From contig WPIO01000129.1 of the NCBI GenBank assembly GCA_009760855.2, positions 126,001 through 186,000 of the forward strand: 60,000 nucleotides of DNA, given 5' to 3'. A model generated the notes under the pieces. That model was not told where the DNA came from. It was given only the letters and a program-made list of their open reading frames with translations, and did not search any database. A program made the translations under genes and the position numbers. The DNA is from Cristatella mucedo (Eukaryota; Bryozoa; Phylactolaemata; Cristatellidae). Shown one piece after another: positions 1-11,392 of the stretch (the stretch's first letter is position 1; each line of letters opens with the position of its first letter).

Positions 1-137
1 TGTTTATCAAGCACTATCTTACTCACCATGAAATCACGTTTCACTTTGCAGAAAATGTAAACCGCCTAAAAAGAGATTGAGTTCTGAGAGGGTGCTTAAT
101 AAATTGCATTATTGTTATCATTAGTATTACTATTATT
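1..137 (+). mobile_element. L2-type LINE 3' end, cut by window start
   Basis: It reads tgtttatcaagc, then cactttgcagaaaatgtaaa, then a degraded copy of the terminal hairpin (ccgcct ... agggtgct) and an ATT-rich tail to about 137. It matches the 3' ends at 8.2, 41.8 and 57.4 kb. Confidence 0.85.
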
Positions 138-796
138 TTGCTTGATTACCATAGCATTTATAGCCCCTGTATTTCCCGCTTGAATTGGCATCATACCGGG
201 CAATTATTGACTTGTTATTATAGTGTATGTACAGGTAAAACTGAAAACTAACTGCTCCGATTACACCAGTTATAAGGTTTAGTCAAAGACATCCAATCTT
301 CTTTGCCGTTTCAGGACCTAAAGTAGTGGGACAGGTTCATGGTACCTGCTAATTCAATGGACTCATAAGTGCCAACATAAAGACAGTTGCTATTTAGAAT
401 TATATTTCGAATTGCATACGGATTTAATAATCTACGTAAAAGTATTTTCGTATTAACAGTATTATATATTTTATTTCGAAAAAAGGCAGATTTACCCAGT
501 GGTTGAAGTGAGTTGAAAGATTTAATATACAACATGAATTCACATTAAAAGACGAACGTTAGAGTACTGGCGACCCATTTTTAGGTCATTTTGTCTGTGT
601 CCTAGAGCTTTGTCTAGTGTTGGTTTTTAATAGATGGATGGTTTTACTGGTTGACTGGCGAAACGCAAACGTTAAATCTCGCACGTGCCTCGGAACTGTC
701 CCTACACTAAGGGTATACCAAGCTGCCAGTATCCTATAAAAACGTGCAATCTTTGAAGCTGACTACTTTTGCAGGTTAAGAATACTGCTAACGCTA
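138..796. other. No recognisable feature
   Basis: AT-rich sequence. The open frame at 311-535 (minus) has no family resemblance that I can see. Confidence 0.5.
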
Positions 797-1600
797 AAAA
801 CAATAATAGCAATACATTTACTATTGCCCAATCAGAGAGCTTAACCTTTTTCTGGGCATCTCATATTGTCTGCAACAGATGCATGACTGAATTGTTAGTG
901 GTAGCCGGCTCACGGACAATGAAACAAGAGAATCATGGTTAGAGTGTGCTTACTAAGGGTTATTCATGCAAACATGGCTCCCGGTAGAATCCCCAGTGTC
1001 TAGACCGATTAACACAAATTATGTATAACGTAGGTCCACAAAATGATGTGATACACAGATGAATGCTTATTTTAATTTTTATTATGTCAACTCAGCTAAT
1101 TTAACGACTGAAGTCAGAAGTTAGATCCAGGCTACGGAAGTGTACGAACTAAAGGCACGGTCCCCAAAGTATTTGAGGTTTAATCGAGGTAAAGTCAAGC
1201 GTGAGTTTCGTGACTGGGAGCCGGTTTAGGTCTGCAAGAAGTGATGAGCTATGCCAACTGTGACGCTCACGACCAATAATAATTTAAATAATATTAACAA
1301 TAATAATGTTACGTTTGATAAAGCACACCCAGAGAGCCTAACTGTTTCTAGTGCAAGCTTATCTGCATAGTTTTGCCTCACCTGTAAGCGCCTGATTGCA
1401 CGACCCTTTGGACCAGCAAGCAGTGAGCTCCAGAAGCCAAGACGAGTGTCAAAAACGCACGGAGCAATTTATATGTCGTATGCCTGTCATAGAAAGACCA
1501 AATTTTGGCAATTTGATGCAGCTGAAAGTAGGCATACTTGACTTTGGAGCTGATGTGGCCGTCAGTTGAATGGTCAGTTTCGATTAAAAAACGTGTGTAG
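797..1600 (-). mobile_element. Old, nested antisense L2-type LINE fragments
   Basis: A degraded antisense 3' end (797-1060) leads into RT C-terminal sequence (gtacgaactaaaggcacggtc at about 1142, gtgacgctcacgac at about 1260). A second antisense L2 tail plus hairpin interrupts at about 1275-1345 (aataataat, ttgataaagcacacccagag). The outer copy resumes at about 1375 (gcgcctgattgcacg, then gcagctgaaagtaggcatac) to about 1590. Confidence 0.75.
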
Positions 1601-2440
1601 ATTTTGACAGCAACACTCCCTGGTTAAAGATGCTGCCCTGCTGACGATAAGGGCTTTGGGCTCTTGAAGGAAAGTCTTTAAAAAAAGTAATTCTATTAAA
1701 AAATGTGCATTGCGCTTTCAGAGAACTGAATCTATTTTTTCTATGTACTTTGCAGATGCTGTAAAAAAAAGAATTACAGAACGATCGATTGAACCACCCA
1801 CAACCACGTGGTGTCGGCAGGTAATAGTTACTCCACTGAGGAATAATGATTGCCATGCAAGACGGCAAAATAAAAATTTATAGATCAATGAGCTATTAAA
1901 GGTTGCCAATTGTGAAGCAAGCTGCTCAATGGCTGTCATCCTCAACATTTTTAACAATTAGCCGTTTATCTTACATCTGAAACCATAGCTTGCAACTCAA
2001 TGGACGATTCAGTTCGATACCCGATGGTTATTACATATATGCCAAACCAGGTATGGGATTAATATTAGTCACTCTGCTAGAGCTACTCATGCTGATCGGC
2101 ACCTCACAAAGAACCGTTGAGGTTTTATAATTTAGAAAGTTCGAATTCTCTTTTTCTATTCCACTGTAACCTGAGTAGGTCTTTATTCTTCCAGCGTCTG
2201 ATTGCGTCACTTGAAAGAAACTGCTTGGAATGAATATTTCGCTTCATGTTGAGCTCCGAACTGCAAGTGTTTCACCATAAAGCAGTAAATCTATGAACAC
2301 TCTATGCTACCACTAGGCTTATTGATCACCGTGTTTTCAGCTAAAAGCCGTCTGAAAGTCACGGGACGTTGCTTGGCGTATGTAAACGTTTGAAGACAGT
2401 TTTAGACCGAAGCTTTTCTTCTATATCTTATATAGAAAAA
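1601..2440. other. No recognisable feature
   Basis: Overlapping short minus-strand frames at 1584-1957 have no recognisable motif and are probably chance. Confidence 0.4.
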
Positions 2441-2445
2441 ACTAT

Positions 2446-2467
2446 ATATATGCACACACATATATAT

Positions 2468-2517
<50 letters not shown>

Positions 2518-2525
2518 CTTTATTT
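2446..2525. repeat. TA/CA microsatellite
   Basis: Alternating (TA)n and (CA)n blocks with a few TTTA interruptions. Confidence 0.95.
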
Positions 2526-3036
2526 ATAACTTAGACAGTGGAACTCACTTCCTCAACTAACACAGCCAAGCCTACTATTGTGCTTTTGGCTGTGGCACAG
2601 CCTCCATGCCTTGTCACATGAGATGATGTCTTTTGGCTGCCATAGTCGCACATATGCTGGCTAAAGCTTAAAGTTAGTAGTAGAAAACTATCCTGCCTAG
2701 CAACCTCTCCTTGTTGGCTGCATTCTGGTGTGGAATAAAAAGATTCTTGCATATCTGCATACACACCCCGTAGATAGATCGAGACTCTCAAAGACAAAAA
2801 TATCTTGCACTTTATCTAAGATGAGGGCCGTCTTAGTTTAGCTTGCTCGAGTAGAAGATCTATGCGGTTTTCATTTAGGGAAGGGACTCAATAGCCCGGA
2901 AGGAAAGGTGCGCTTCACAACCGAGTTCGTGAGATGGAGTCGAGCAGTGTTCTATCCTGTATTGCCAACTGCAAGCAGTGATGATTGCCTCAAAATTTCT
3001 TCAGCCAAAATACAAATCAGGCTGCGAAACCGACTA

Positions 3037-3100
<64 letters not shown>

Positions 3101-3120
3101 GTATGCATGCACTCACACAG

Positions 3121-3159
<39 letters not shown>

Positions 3160-3174
3160 TACACGCACACAAAA

Positions 3175-3208
<34 letters not shown>

Positions 3209-3225
3209 TTATTTATTTATTTATA
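3037..3225. repeat. Compound CA / TA / TTTA microsatellite
   Basis: Two (CA)n blocks (3039-3100 and 3122-3190), separated by a short ATGTATGCATGCACT stretch, run into (TA)n and (TTTA)n. The His/Thr- and Cys/Val-rich frames across it are artefacts of the repeat. Confidence 0.95.
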
Positions 3226-4080
3226 TTGTGAGCATCAAGTACCTAACACACTATCTACCCTGTGCCACTATCCAATAGTGCCACTAACGTTCACACATTA
3301 CCTTCAAGACTAATGCTTTGAATACAAAATGTAAAACTAAGCAACCTACACTGTCGTTGAACAACACAGCTAGGGCGGAGCAAGATTTTTCGTAGGAGCT
3401 CCTGGAATTCTTAAGTCGACTAGCATAATTTACGTTTCTACCCCACTTGTCAGTATGTCGCCTTAGCAAGTTTTCTGCAGTAGTTGATTGGTGTTGGTAA
3501 GTTAGCTGACGATATGTATGCCTTGGTAAACATCCGTCATCAAGCTAGAGGAATAATGAATCATCAAACAACACTTTAAAAGTGTATTTGTGACTACGTC
3601 ACATGAAAGGGCAACAAGCTAGTTCCGAGAGCATAATCTTAGTATATTCACTAGCATACCAGGCCAGTCACGAAATACTACTGTTTTTTTGTAACTATAG
3701 TTGTGTTAAAGTATCGGATATTAGAGAGACAAATATTTATGGATTTTAGGAAAGAGATATGCTACTTACTGAGGCCTGCGTGTACATGTAAAACTTGGCT
3801 AAGCCACCAAGAAAACCTCTTGAGTATGCGAGTGGAATCAGATTGCTTCTCAATAAAGGTTTATTTCTGGAAAACCAGCAGCTAATGGCCATAAACATTA
3901 GAAGTAATCTGGATAAGTGTATGTAACTCAACGTTTAACCTTGGTAAGCTCCTACATACTGGTTAGCATTAAAAGGAGTGCTACAGCCAAAGCTGCACAT
4001 AAATCAGATAAGCTACTATGAGGATTTTCACATTTAGATTTAGCTTGCTACCAGCTGTAAACCTTGCTGGGTAAAACCAT
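3226..4080. other. No recognisable feature
   Basis: Only short open frames without family motifs. Confidence 0.4.
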
Positions 4081-5010
4081 TTCAGATCCAGAAATTGGCA
4101 ATCTTAACGCACACATTGGCTCTTATAGCCTATCTTCAGTGAAACCAGCACAAAATCGAGGTGTTCTGTTGCAAAACTAAATTTTATTAGACGACCACAT
4201 TAGTTCCTTAGTCAAGTCTGCCTTCTTCTGGCTGCATTCTATTGCTAAAATTCGGGCTAGCTTATAAAGGTATACTATATCATATGTATCGGTGACATCC
4301 CGCAATGACTTTCGAAACTCACTTCTAGCGTGCTTACCGGCTTGGACAATCAGCAGCATAGAGTTGGTGGAAAACTCGGAATAAAGGCTGACCAATGTCA
4401 GATGAGAAGTTGCGACGGCACTCCACTTCTCCCCACTTCCAGGGTTCCCAGTCAAGCATCACATACAATTCAAGTGGCTGTCGATTACTATTAGGATCTC
4501 TAAAAAATTATAAGGCTTCAGTCTACTAATTAATACTACCCCTGGCCATATATCATGGAACATGCTGTTTTAATTCAAATCCTTAAAAATAATAAATCCT
4601 GGCTGATTCAGCAGCCTCATTTTTTGTATAGCGACAGAAAAGCCTTTACGCCAATCCCCACTGCTTGCAGTACAATAAAGGATCGCCCACCACCGGAATC
4701 GAAGTAATGACCTTATGACCAAGGTCATGAAAGCAACCTCCGTAACTAGTGTGGCATCATGGCTCGAATCCTTGAGCAGTACTTTAAGGCCTCAAGACCT
4801 TTAAAAGACCCTGTCATCAGTTAAAATGCTCACAAATCGTGGAAATCACTTCCGACACACTTTACAACGTATTTTGACATTTAAAAAGCTAAAAACCATA
4901 TTTATGCAGCATTGAGTGAGTCTTTGTTATTTGTCTTTCTAGTGCATATATGTGCTTACGCTGTGCCTCCAGCTTGCATATATTACCACTAATCTGTTGA
5001 TAGTGTTTTC
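4080..5010 (+). mobile_element. Old L2-type LINE fragment interrupted by a SINE
   Basis: Degraded sense L2 sequence: gacgaccacattag at about 4191, ttgctaaaattcgggctagc at about 4241, cacttctccccacttcc at about 4422, then C-terminal RT sequence and 3' UTR pieces at 4780-5000 (gtgcttacgctgtgcctcc). The copy is split at about 4600-4775 by an antisense tRNA-derived SINE. Confidence 0.75.
4600..4775 (-). mobile_element. tRNA-derived SINE inside an L2 copy
   Basis: On the minus strand it has a tRNA-like head: a box A-like segment (CACTAGTTACGGAGG), a box B-like segment (CTTCGATTCCGG) and the body motif CTTTTCTGTCGCTATAC near its 3' end. The same head and body occur on the + strand at 26320-26500. 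The head looks most like a tRNA-Ser/Leu type (compare GTGGTTAAGGCG), but it is too diverged to be sure. Confidence 0.7.
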
Positions 5011-5520
5011 TAGACAGCATCCGCAAAAAAAAGTCTACCAATAGATTCAAATATCTTTGTGCGGAATAAGAATATATCATGACTATTATGAATTGTGTGG
5101 AGTCAACGCGTTAAGAATATTGTAGCATTGCAATAAATATGCAGAACATTTCAGGTTCATTTACCAGCTTAGCTTTGGGATCCTTACCTAAATAGATGTA
5201 AACTGTGCAATCATGCTGAGCTAGAATAATGGAGATAGTTACGGCTGTAAAAATTAGAAACAAATTCATAGCTACATTTTCCAAGCCGAAACACTCCTTT
5301 GGAAATGTCATGAAGATAGTGAGAACAATTTCCTGGAGCAGAGATCTCAAGAGTGATTTATAAAATTCCATTTATGAGAGCTTTGTATGAAGGTCATAGC
5401 TCCGTTAATCAAAAGTTTGAGTGCTCATGTCAAGTCAGGATCAACCGTCGATATGCACTAGTTTGCCTTTGCTTAGTGATATTTAAATGCATAGTTGGGG
5501 TGAACCTATTTATACAGCTA
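5011..5520. other. No recognisable feature
   Basis: The minus-strand frame at 5111-5371 has hydrophobic stretches but no family motif and no splice context; I do not call it a gene. Confidence 0.4.
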
Positions 5521-5529
5521 TTGTGGTAG

Positions 5530-5532
5530 AGA

Positions 5533-5568
<36 letters not shown>

Positions 5569-5602
5569 CAGAGACAGAAAGACAGACAGACAGGCAGAAA
5601 GA
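5530..5602. repeat. GA / GACAGA microsatellite
   Basis: (GA)n followed by GACAGA and GACA repeats. Confidence 0.9.
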
Positions 5603-5909
5603 AGGAGCCAGGTAATAATGATTGGCTTGCAGAGAAATGTGCGACCTCTTAGCCTAAGAGCCAGGAGAGGAGTGTCATTTGCCTACCACAACCAACCCGA
5701 TAAAATTTCGTTAATTTCTTACCCTTAGGTGTATACGTCGCATGTGGGAAGTAATTGAGCAGCTAGTGGTGTATGCTATTGCCAAGACTCATTAAGTTCA
5801 ATTAATCGCAACTTGTAGGGTGTGGACTGCGTGACTTTAGATAGCAATATGAACTCATATACGTCAGTAAGTAAAAGAAGCAAGGGATACTAATAATTAG
5901 AACACTGCG

Positions 5910-6262
5910 AAAGAGTAATAATGATAGTATTTTAATTAGTATTACGTATGTTATAGCTTACTAAGAGAACTAAATCTATTGTTCGGTCCTTTTTTTGTTA
6001 AGAAAGCATGATCAGATGCTAACCCTATAATGCTTAATGCAGATAAGGCAAACATGGTTAATTGTAACACGCACAGGGTCACCTTTCTAGTATTCATTAT
6101 AATAATAATAATAAACTTGATAAAGCGCCCTCAGAGAACACAATCATTTTTCTAGGTGCTTTACATGTGCTGCAAAGGGAAATGCTATTCAATGGTGAGT
6201 ATTATCATGCTTGATAAACAAACAATATGAGTACCGTGGTTAGGGGTGACATGCACGGGGTC
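5910..6262 (-). mobile_element. Two adjacent antisense L2-type LINE 3' ends
   Basis: An older degraded 3' end (about 5910-6085, with aacatggttaattgtaacac) is followed by a better-preserved one (6103-6262: ATAATAATAATAA tail, gcgccctcagagaa, then ggttaggggtgacatgcac). The second ends abruptly at the TGT of the Copia-type LTR. Confidence 0.8.
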
Positions 6263-6591
6263 TGTTGGCTGTATCCGCTTCACAACCATTTTGCCGGATG
6301 ATTTAACCTTGACCTGCAGTGTATCATTGAGTCAGGAGACCGGCTATTCTTGGAGCTGCAGACTAAAGCTGATTGTTTGTACCTAGGCGCATAGACCCCT
6401 GCCAAGGCCACCTCAGCCAATAGCATTCATTCAGGAATAGTATATATTGGACCAGCTTGTTGTTGGTCCTTTGTCCATGTTTCTGTATTTGGATACGGTC
6501 CACGTTATGTTTGTTGGCTGCGGTAATAAACTGCCGTAATGTTCTCGACCTTTGACTGGTGAATGGCTTCACGGCACCACTGCGTGTCACA
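6263..6591 (+). mobile_element. Probable Copia-type 5' LTR
   Basis: It begins TGTTGGCTG at 6263, exactly where L2 homology stops, and ends GTGTCACA at 6591, one base before a primer-binding site; the termini form TGT...ACA. A TATA-like stretch (tagtatatattgg, about 6440) and an AATAAA (6525-6530) lie in the expected order. No second LTR copy was found, so the boundaries are inferred from the L2 breakpoint and the primer site. Confidence 0.65.
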
Positions 6592-6606
6592 GGTTATGGG
6601 CCCAGC
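6592..6606 (+). promoter_or_regulatory. Primer-binding site matching the initiator tRNA-Met anticodon arm
   Basis: GGTTATGGGCCCAGC is the exact reverse complement of the anticodon stem-loop region of eukaryotic initiator tRNA-Met (GCTGGGCCCATAACC). Drosophila copia is known to prime reverse transcription from a 5' half of this tRNA. The site sits directly after the LTR terminus. Confidence 0.8.
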
Positions 6607-6909
6607 GCTCACTGGCGTCGTTGGTCTGGAGAAGTTTACGGGTAAAAACTGCCACCTGTGGAGTACTCGGGCGAAATTCTACTTCATCGCCAACGACTTG
6701 TATGGTGTCGTAAACGGCAACGAGAGACGGCCCGTGGAAGTCACATCTCTTACCGGTAAGAGCTGCAAGAAAGAGGAAGAAGATTATGCTAAGGCACAGC
6801 GAGAATTTGACTGGCGCATGGCGAAGGCTTTGTCTGTGCTCGTCATGGCGGTCTCGGATTCAGTGCTCATGAGTTCACGCATTATTGTCTGGTGGTGGAA
6901 TATCAGGTG
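6596..6909 (+). pseudogene. Copia-type gag N-terminus, truncated
   Basis: The frame runs from the ATG at 6596 (inside the primer-binding site), also open to an ATG at 6563 within the LTR, to a stop at 6908-6910. It shows the N-terminal gag pattern of Copia elements: LEKFTGKNCHLWSTRAKFYF, then DLYGVVNG, then a charged segment and AKALSVLVMAVSDSVL. A complete gag would continue with a CCHC knuckle, then protease, integrase and RT; none follow, so only about 105 residues survive. Confidence 0.75.
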
Positions 6910-7146
6910 AGGGCGTTAGGCAGGAAGCAAATCTTGGCGATCACTTATTTGGCATCAGATACTTTACAAATGCTGAGGCACTGGCTAGCCGAGAAAATTT
7001 TGGACTGCTAATCCTGTCACTTCCAATCCGTTTATTACTCGTATTTCCCCATTAATAGTTAAACAAAGCAATCCACCTGCACGGCCAGATGGTGACCTAC
7101 GTCCTCTCATAAAGCATTACACTGGACTGAATAAATGCAAGCGTGC
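6910..7146. other. No recognisable feature
   Basis: No continuation of the Copia element or its L2 host was found. Confidence 0.4.
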
Positions 7147-7182
7147 ATGGTATGGTATGGTATGGTATGGTATGGTATGGTA
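7147..7182. repeat. (ATGGT)7 pentanucleotide repeat
   Basis: Seven perfect ATGGT units. They are followed by an 8-bp inverted repeat (TGGTATAT 7178-7185 with ATATACCA 7197-7204) and further ATACCAG copies. Confidence 0.95.
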
Positions 7183-7184
7183 TA

Positions 7185-7865
7185 TTGTGGTCAACGATAT
7201 ACCAGATATACCAGACATACCAGAATCTCTCATGATAACCTTCCTGAAATATGTGTACACTGGTTCAAAGTAACATTTTAATAGGCGCCTAGTCAAGTTG
7301 GCTGAACAGGCAAGTCTGCCAAGACAGAAAAATGCTAAACTCAAATCAATTTCTGCTTACACGGGGACAAAGCATTGAAGTCAATTACTACATTTTATCA
7401 TCAGATTTTTTAATTCCTTCACTAACAACATCAGTAATTTCAACTTCTTGAATGAGGAACTTCTATTTGCGGGAAGCATATCAGCCCATCTTTCTGGAGC
7501 TACCTTGGTCTTTTCTCCATAGGACCACTACACGGTGACTTTCACTGACTGTTTACAAAGCAAAGAGTCTGATTGAAATGTGACAGACTCAATAACTGTT
7601 CCCGGCAATGTGGAGTTCCAGTCTACTGATTTGAACTAATTCCCAGTTTAAAGAGACAATATTATGATCTATTCTTATGGCCCAAGCCCTTTCGGTATGC
7701 AACAAAGTAACTAAAGTAGTTTTTAACGACCATGCATAAGGGTGTCCTGCTCTAGAAACCTCTTACTCGCAATAAACTTGCTTCGAGACACCTGATTGAT
7801 AAAAACATTAGAGAAGCTAAAGACTATTACACACGTGAAAACAATTATATGATTCGTGCGTGCTG
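7185..7865. other. No firmly recognisable feature
   Basis: May include very degraded LINE sequence before the L2 3' end at 7866, but no motif is convincing. Confidence 0.35.
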
Positions 7866-8245
7866 AGTATTCTTCAACGATTCGGATCTTTGCCGAAAGC
7901 CTGGAACTCACTCCCCACTTCCGTCACAACATCAAATGACTTGACCACATTTAAAAAGAACTTGAAAGCACACATTTTTAGGACTTCATGCAGTGGGTCC
8001 CTGCAATTCGTCCTTCATGTGCTTATGCGTGCTGACACTGTGCCTGCTGCCACTAACCACATTTGCATGCTTACACTGTGCATGCCATCCCTGACCATGT
8101 CATTCATGTTGTTTATCAAGCAATATATTACTCAAATTCAATCGCGTTTCCCTTTGCAGAAAATGTAAAGCGTTCAGGGAAGATACTGAGTTCTCAGAGG
8201 GCGCTTTATCAAGTACATTAATAATATTATTATGATTACTTTGGA
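7866..8245 (+). mobile_element. L2-type LINE 3' end
   Basis: The C-terminal RT tail (AWNSLPTSVTTSNDLTTFKK, HIFRTSCSGSLQ) is followed by the 3' UTR (gtgcttatgcgtgctgacac, accacatttgcatgc) and the terminal hairpin region ending ggcgctttatcaag with a TTAATAATATTATT tail. Confidence 0.9.
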
Positions 8246-8719
8246 AGAAGGGTGGACTTATAACTATAGGTTGAACGTGCTTCACGTGCAGTCAGACTAA
8301 GAGACTTTGGTAACAACATGAAAAGAAAGCCTACAATGGAGGAAAACTATTTCATTAAGTATGTGACCATTTTCGTGCGTTGGTGCATGCTCATTATCGA
8401 AATCTAAAAGGTTTTAGTCAGAGTATTATATGTGGAAAAAAGTGTCAATTATGATTTCAAAATTACCACGAAAATAAAAACTCCGAATCGAAATGAGTGC
8501 TTCAAAATCTTAGATCCTAGTTCCGTGGAGTTAGGTTACTTCCACTAATGGTTGAGTTTTTTCCGAGCCACATAAAACGGCAGATTCCATAGACCTGAGG
8601 TATTACGGCAAAGTTTTGAAATTTATGGGGAAACGTGGAATACTGATTATTCGTAGGCCAGTAAGGATTTGCCTAGAAGTGAGGAATAAAGAGATGACTT
8701 CCACGTTGTATTGGCACTG
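8246..8719. other. No recognisable feature
   Basis: No motif or repeat seen. Confidence 0.4.
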
Positions 8720-9345
8720 GTCGCCTTTAGTTAGATGACCACATGAGCTCCACAATAAAGTTATCCAACTTTTAGCTACTCAACTTAGCTGAAAGTTGGG
8801 TTTGTGTAGGCAGGAATACCGCATCTATATTGGTCAATAAATTTGCGACATCCCGTTTTGACTTCCGTAGCTCAATGCTTGCTGGTCTACCATACCCCCA
8901 AACCAGGTTCTTGAAGCTTCGGTACACAATTCACAGCAAGTAAAAACGGCAAATTCCTTGGAGACCTTTAGTTTACTTTGTATGCTCCCAAAGCCTAGAG
9001 CTTACTCCCAACTTCCGTCACCACATCCCTTGATTAACCACATTTCAAGAGAAATAAAAATATCTCCTATTTGCGACAGCATTTATTAGATTCCAATGAT
9101 TCGTCATTGATGTGCTGAGGCCTGATGATGCTGTACATACTGCCAATAACCACACTTGCATATCGACCCTGTGCAGGCCAGCCCTAACCATGTTATTGTT
9201 GATGTTTATCGAGCATGCTACTACTAACTATCCGATCGTATCTCCTTTACGAAGAATGTAAAACGCCTATAGAGAAATTGAGTTCTCTGAGGGCGCTTCA
9301 TCAAGTCTTTTGTTATCATTACTTTTATCATTATATCGGTGATTT
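8720..9345 (+). mobile_element. Old L2-type LINE 3' end
   Basis: gatgaccacatgagctccac at about 8735, cgacatcccgttttgacttc at about 8847, then the 3' UTR and the hairpin region (aacgcctatagagaaattga, tctctgagggcgcttcatca). The middle is degraded and partly deleted. Confidence 0.8.
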
Positions 9346-9470
9346 ATGGCAAATTCACTGAGCATTTAAGCTCCAGGTTTATTATGGGCCGCCGGGGTGA
9401 TAGTAGGTATGATAACCGTCATTTTAAAGGAGTATCACGCAGAAGCAGATAGAGGGAGAGTTATAGAAAT

Positions 9471-9535
9471 AAAGAAAGAGAGAGAGAGAGGGGGGGGAAA
9501 GAGGGAGAGAGAGAAGGAGAGAGAGAGAGCTGCCG
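9471..9535. repeat. GA-rich purine tract
   Basis: (GA)n with a GGGGGGGG run and GGAGA interruptions. Confidence 0.9.
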
Positions 9536-11315
9536 CTAGATACGGTGCTATAAATACCATGGAGAAGAGCCATAACGTCCACAGTACTGGCTTTGATTTC
9601 ATTGTATTCTTTTGTTGTCCAATTCATAGACCTTAGTGACCGTAACTGTAACTGGGAATATATTTTAAAGGCCCTACCTAAACGATTACAGGAATAGAGG
9701 ATCGTACTTATTAGACAGGCAACCAACAGCCTCTGACGCTAAAACTTGGCCCGCTCTTAGAACGCTGCTGGAAACTGGCCCTTAGTAAGTAAGTAAACGT
9801 AGGCGTGTGCTTTCTTCACCATTACTGTTAAATAAAAAGCAGATGTGCTTCAAGCAATTAAGTGTACACGGAAATTTCATGCATACATAACTTTGCACGT
9901 ATCATGTCACCTATTCTCAGTCGATAAAGTCTCATGTAACAATTAATTGGAAAGCCCCTACTTTAAGTTGACAATTCAACAATTCTTTTGCGAACTTAAA
10001 TTTATTCAAAATCAAGCATTTGCATTTCTGAAGATCTAAGGAAATCCAAGTCTCGTGAATAAACTAATTAACAGGAAGCTAGGTTAGCATAAATTATTTA
10101 ACCGTTTGACGATGAAAAACATAATGCACATTGGTAATATTTAATTGATGGAACATGTATCAGGAAATGCATAGCTAAATACTAAAGGATTGTTTGCAGC
10201 TGCAATTTTTGCTTGCGAATACGCAGGCATTGGGTGAATTTTCCTAATTACCAATTTCATGTTATGTTTTTATTGACTCTAACGTGACTTGTATTAGTTC
10301 AGAACTTGCCTTAACTCAGTTAAGCTTGTAAGCAAATTTTAGAGTTATATTTATTAAGCTAAGATCCTTTGAAATAAGAACCTGAAAACTTTACGAATAA
10401 ATCCGGACAGGTTTCCACTTAAAAAAGATACCTTCATCTTACAATAAATCGCATGAAAGACGTATTTACTGTCTGTACAAAAATATGTCTGCTTTAGTAG
10501 CCATCACTGAAATAGACATTTCTAAAATCTCGTTGCCTAAAGGGATGTGCAAAAATTATGAAATATATGGACGAATCTATAAAACATTACTGGCTTAATT
10601 TTACTAAAATAAGCACTTTCTCAACAAATATTAGTACAATGAGTTTTATCAATGCTAATAACTTAATTTATTGATAGTGCTATTACAACGCAATGCTGAT
10701 TTAAACATTAACGGAAAAATATAAATAAATCCACATATTTTAAAGACATTGCAATTATCACGCTATTTGTACAACTATTTAGATTAGTAAACGGAAGACC
10801 GCTTGAGTTGGACTTTTAAATGTAGTCGTATTGACATCACTGACTTTAGATATACAATGCATTATAAATGAAATTATCACGGTAATAGTAGCTGGTGGCT
10901 AAATTATTCAAACTCTCGAAAAACCTCATTTTGATTTAGTAAATTAAACAAGCATGAAAAATGGTCGTAGACGTACAAGGTGTAAATTTGAAATGCGGTA
11001 TGTAAAATAACTGATTGTTCATCGGTCACCTGTAAACAGATTTGTTTCATAAAAGGCACCTTAGGAGGACTAAATTGGTATCAAAGTATTTTACAAAAAG
11101 GAAATTGCCAATGTTTCTAAGGTGCTATGTAGGTACATATCTTTATAATAAACTAATCTTTCAACAGCAATCGTGCGTGTTTACATGACGGACGTTAATA
11201 AAAAAAATAAACGTCCCAAGTTACTCATTTCTAGGCTAATTGTGGTGCACCGTGCTAAGAATTGTTAAAAGGAAGGCCGTATGTTGAAAATTATTGACCT
11301 TGGAAAAGTGAGAGA

Positions 11316-11324
11316 CCAAGAGAT

Positions 11325-11389
<65 letters not shown>
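11316..11389. repeat. (GA)n microsatellite
   Basis: Mostly pure GA repeat with a few ATAGA interruptions at the left. Confidence 0.95.

Positions 11390-11392
<3 letters not shown>

Noticed and set aside
1584-1957. Overlapping minus-strand frames as a small gene
   Set aside because: Two frames overlap over the same bases and part of the region is L2 sequence; no motif.
2908-3278. His/Thr-rich frames
   Set aside because: (CA)n microsatellite artefacts; the same applies at 26.86-27.18, 33.26-33.60 and 42.55-42.78 kb.
5111-5371. Hydrophobic 86-residue minus-strand frame resembling a small membrane protein
   Set aside because: No homology recognised, AT-rich chance hydrophobicity, no regulatory context.
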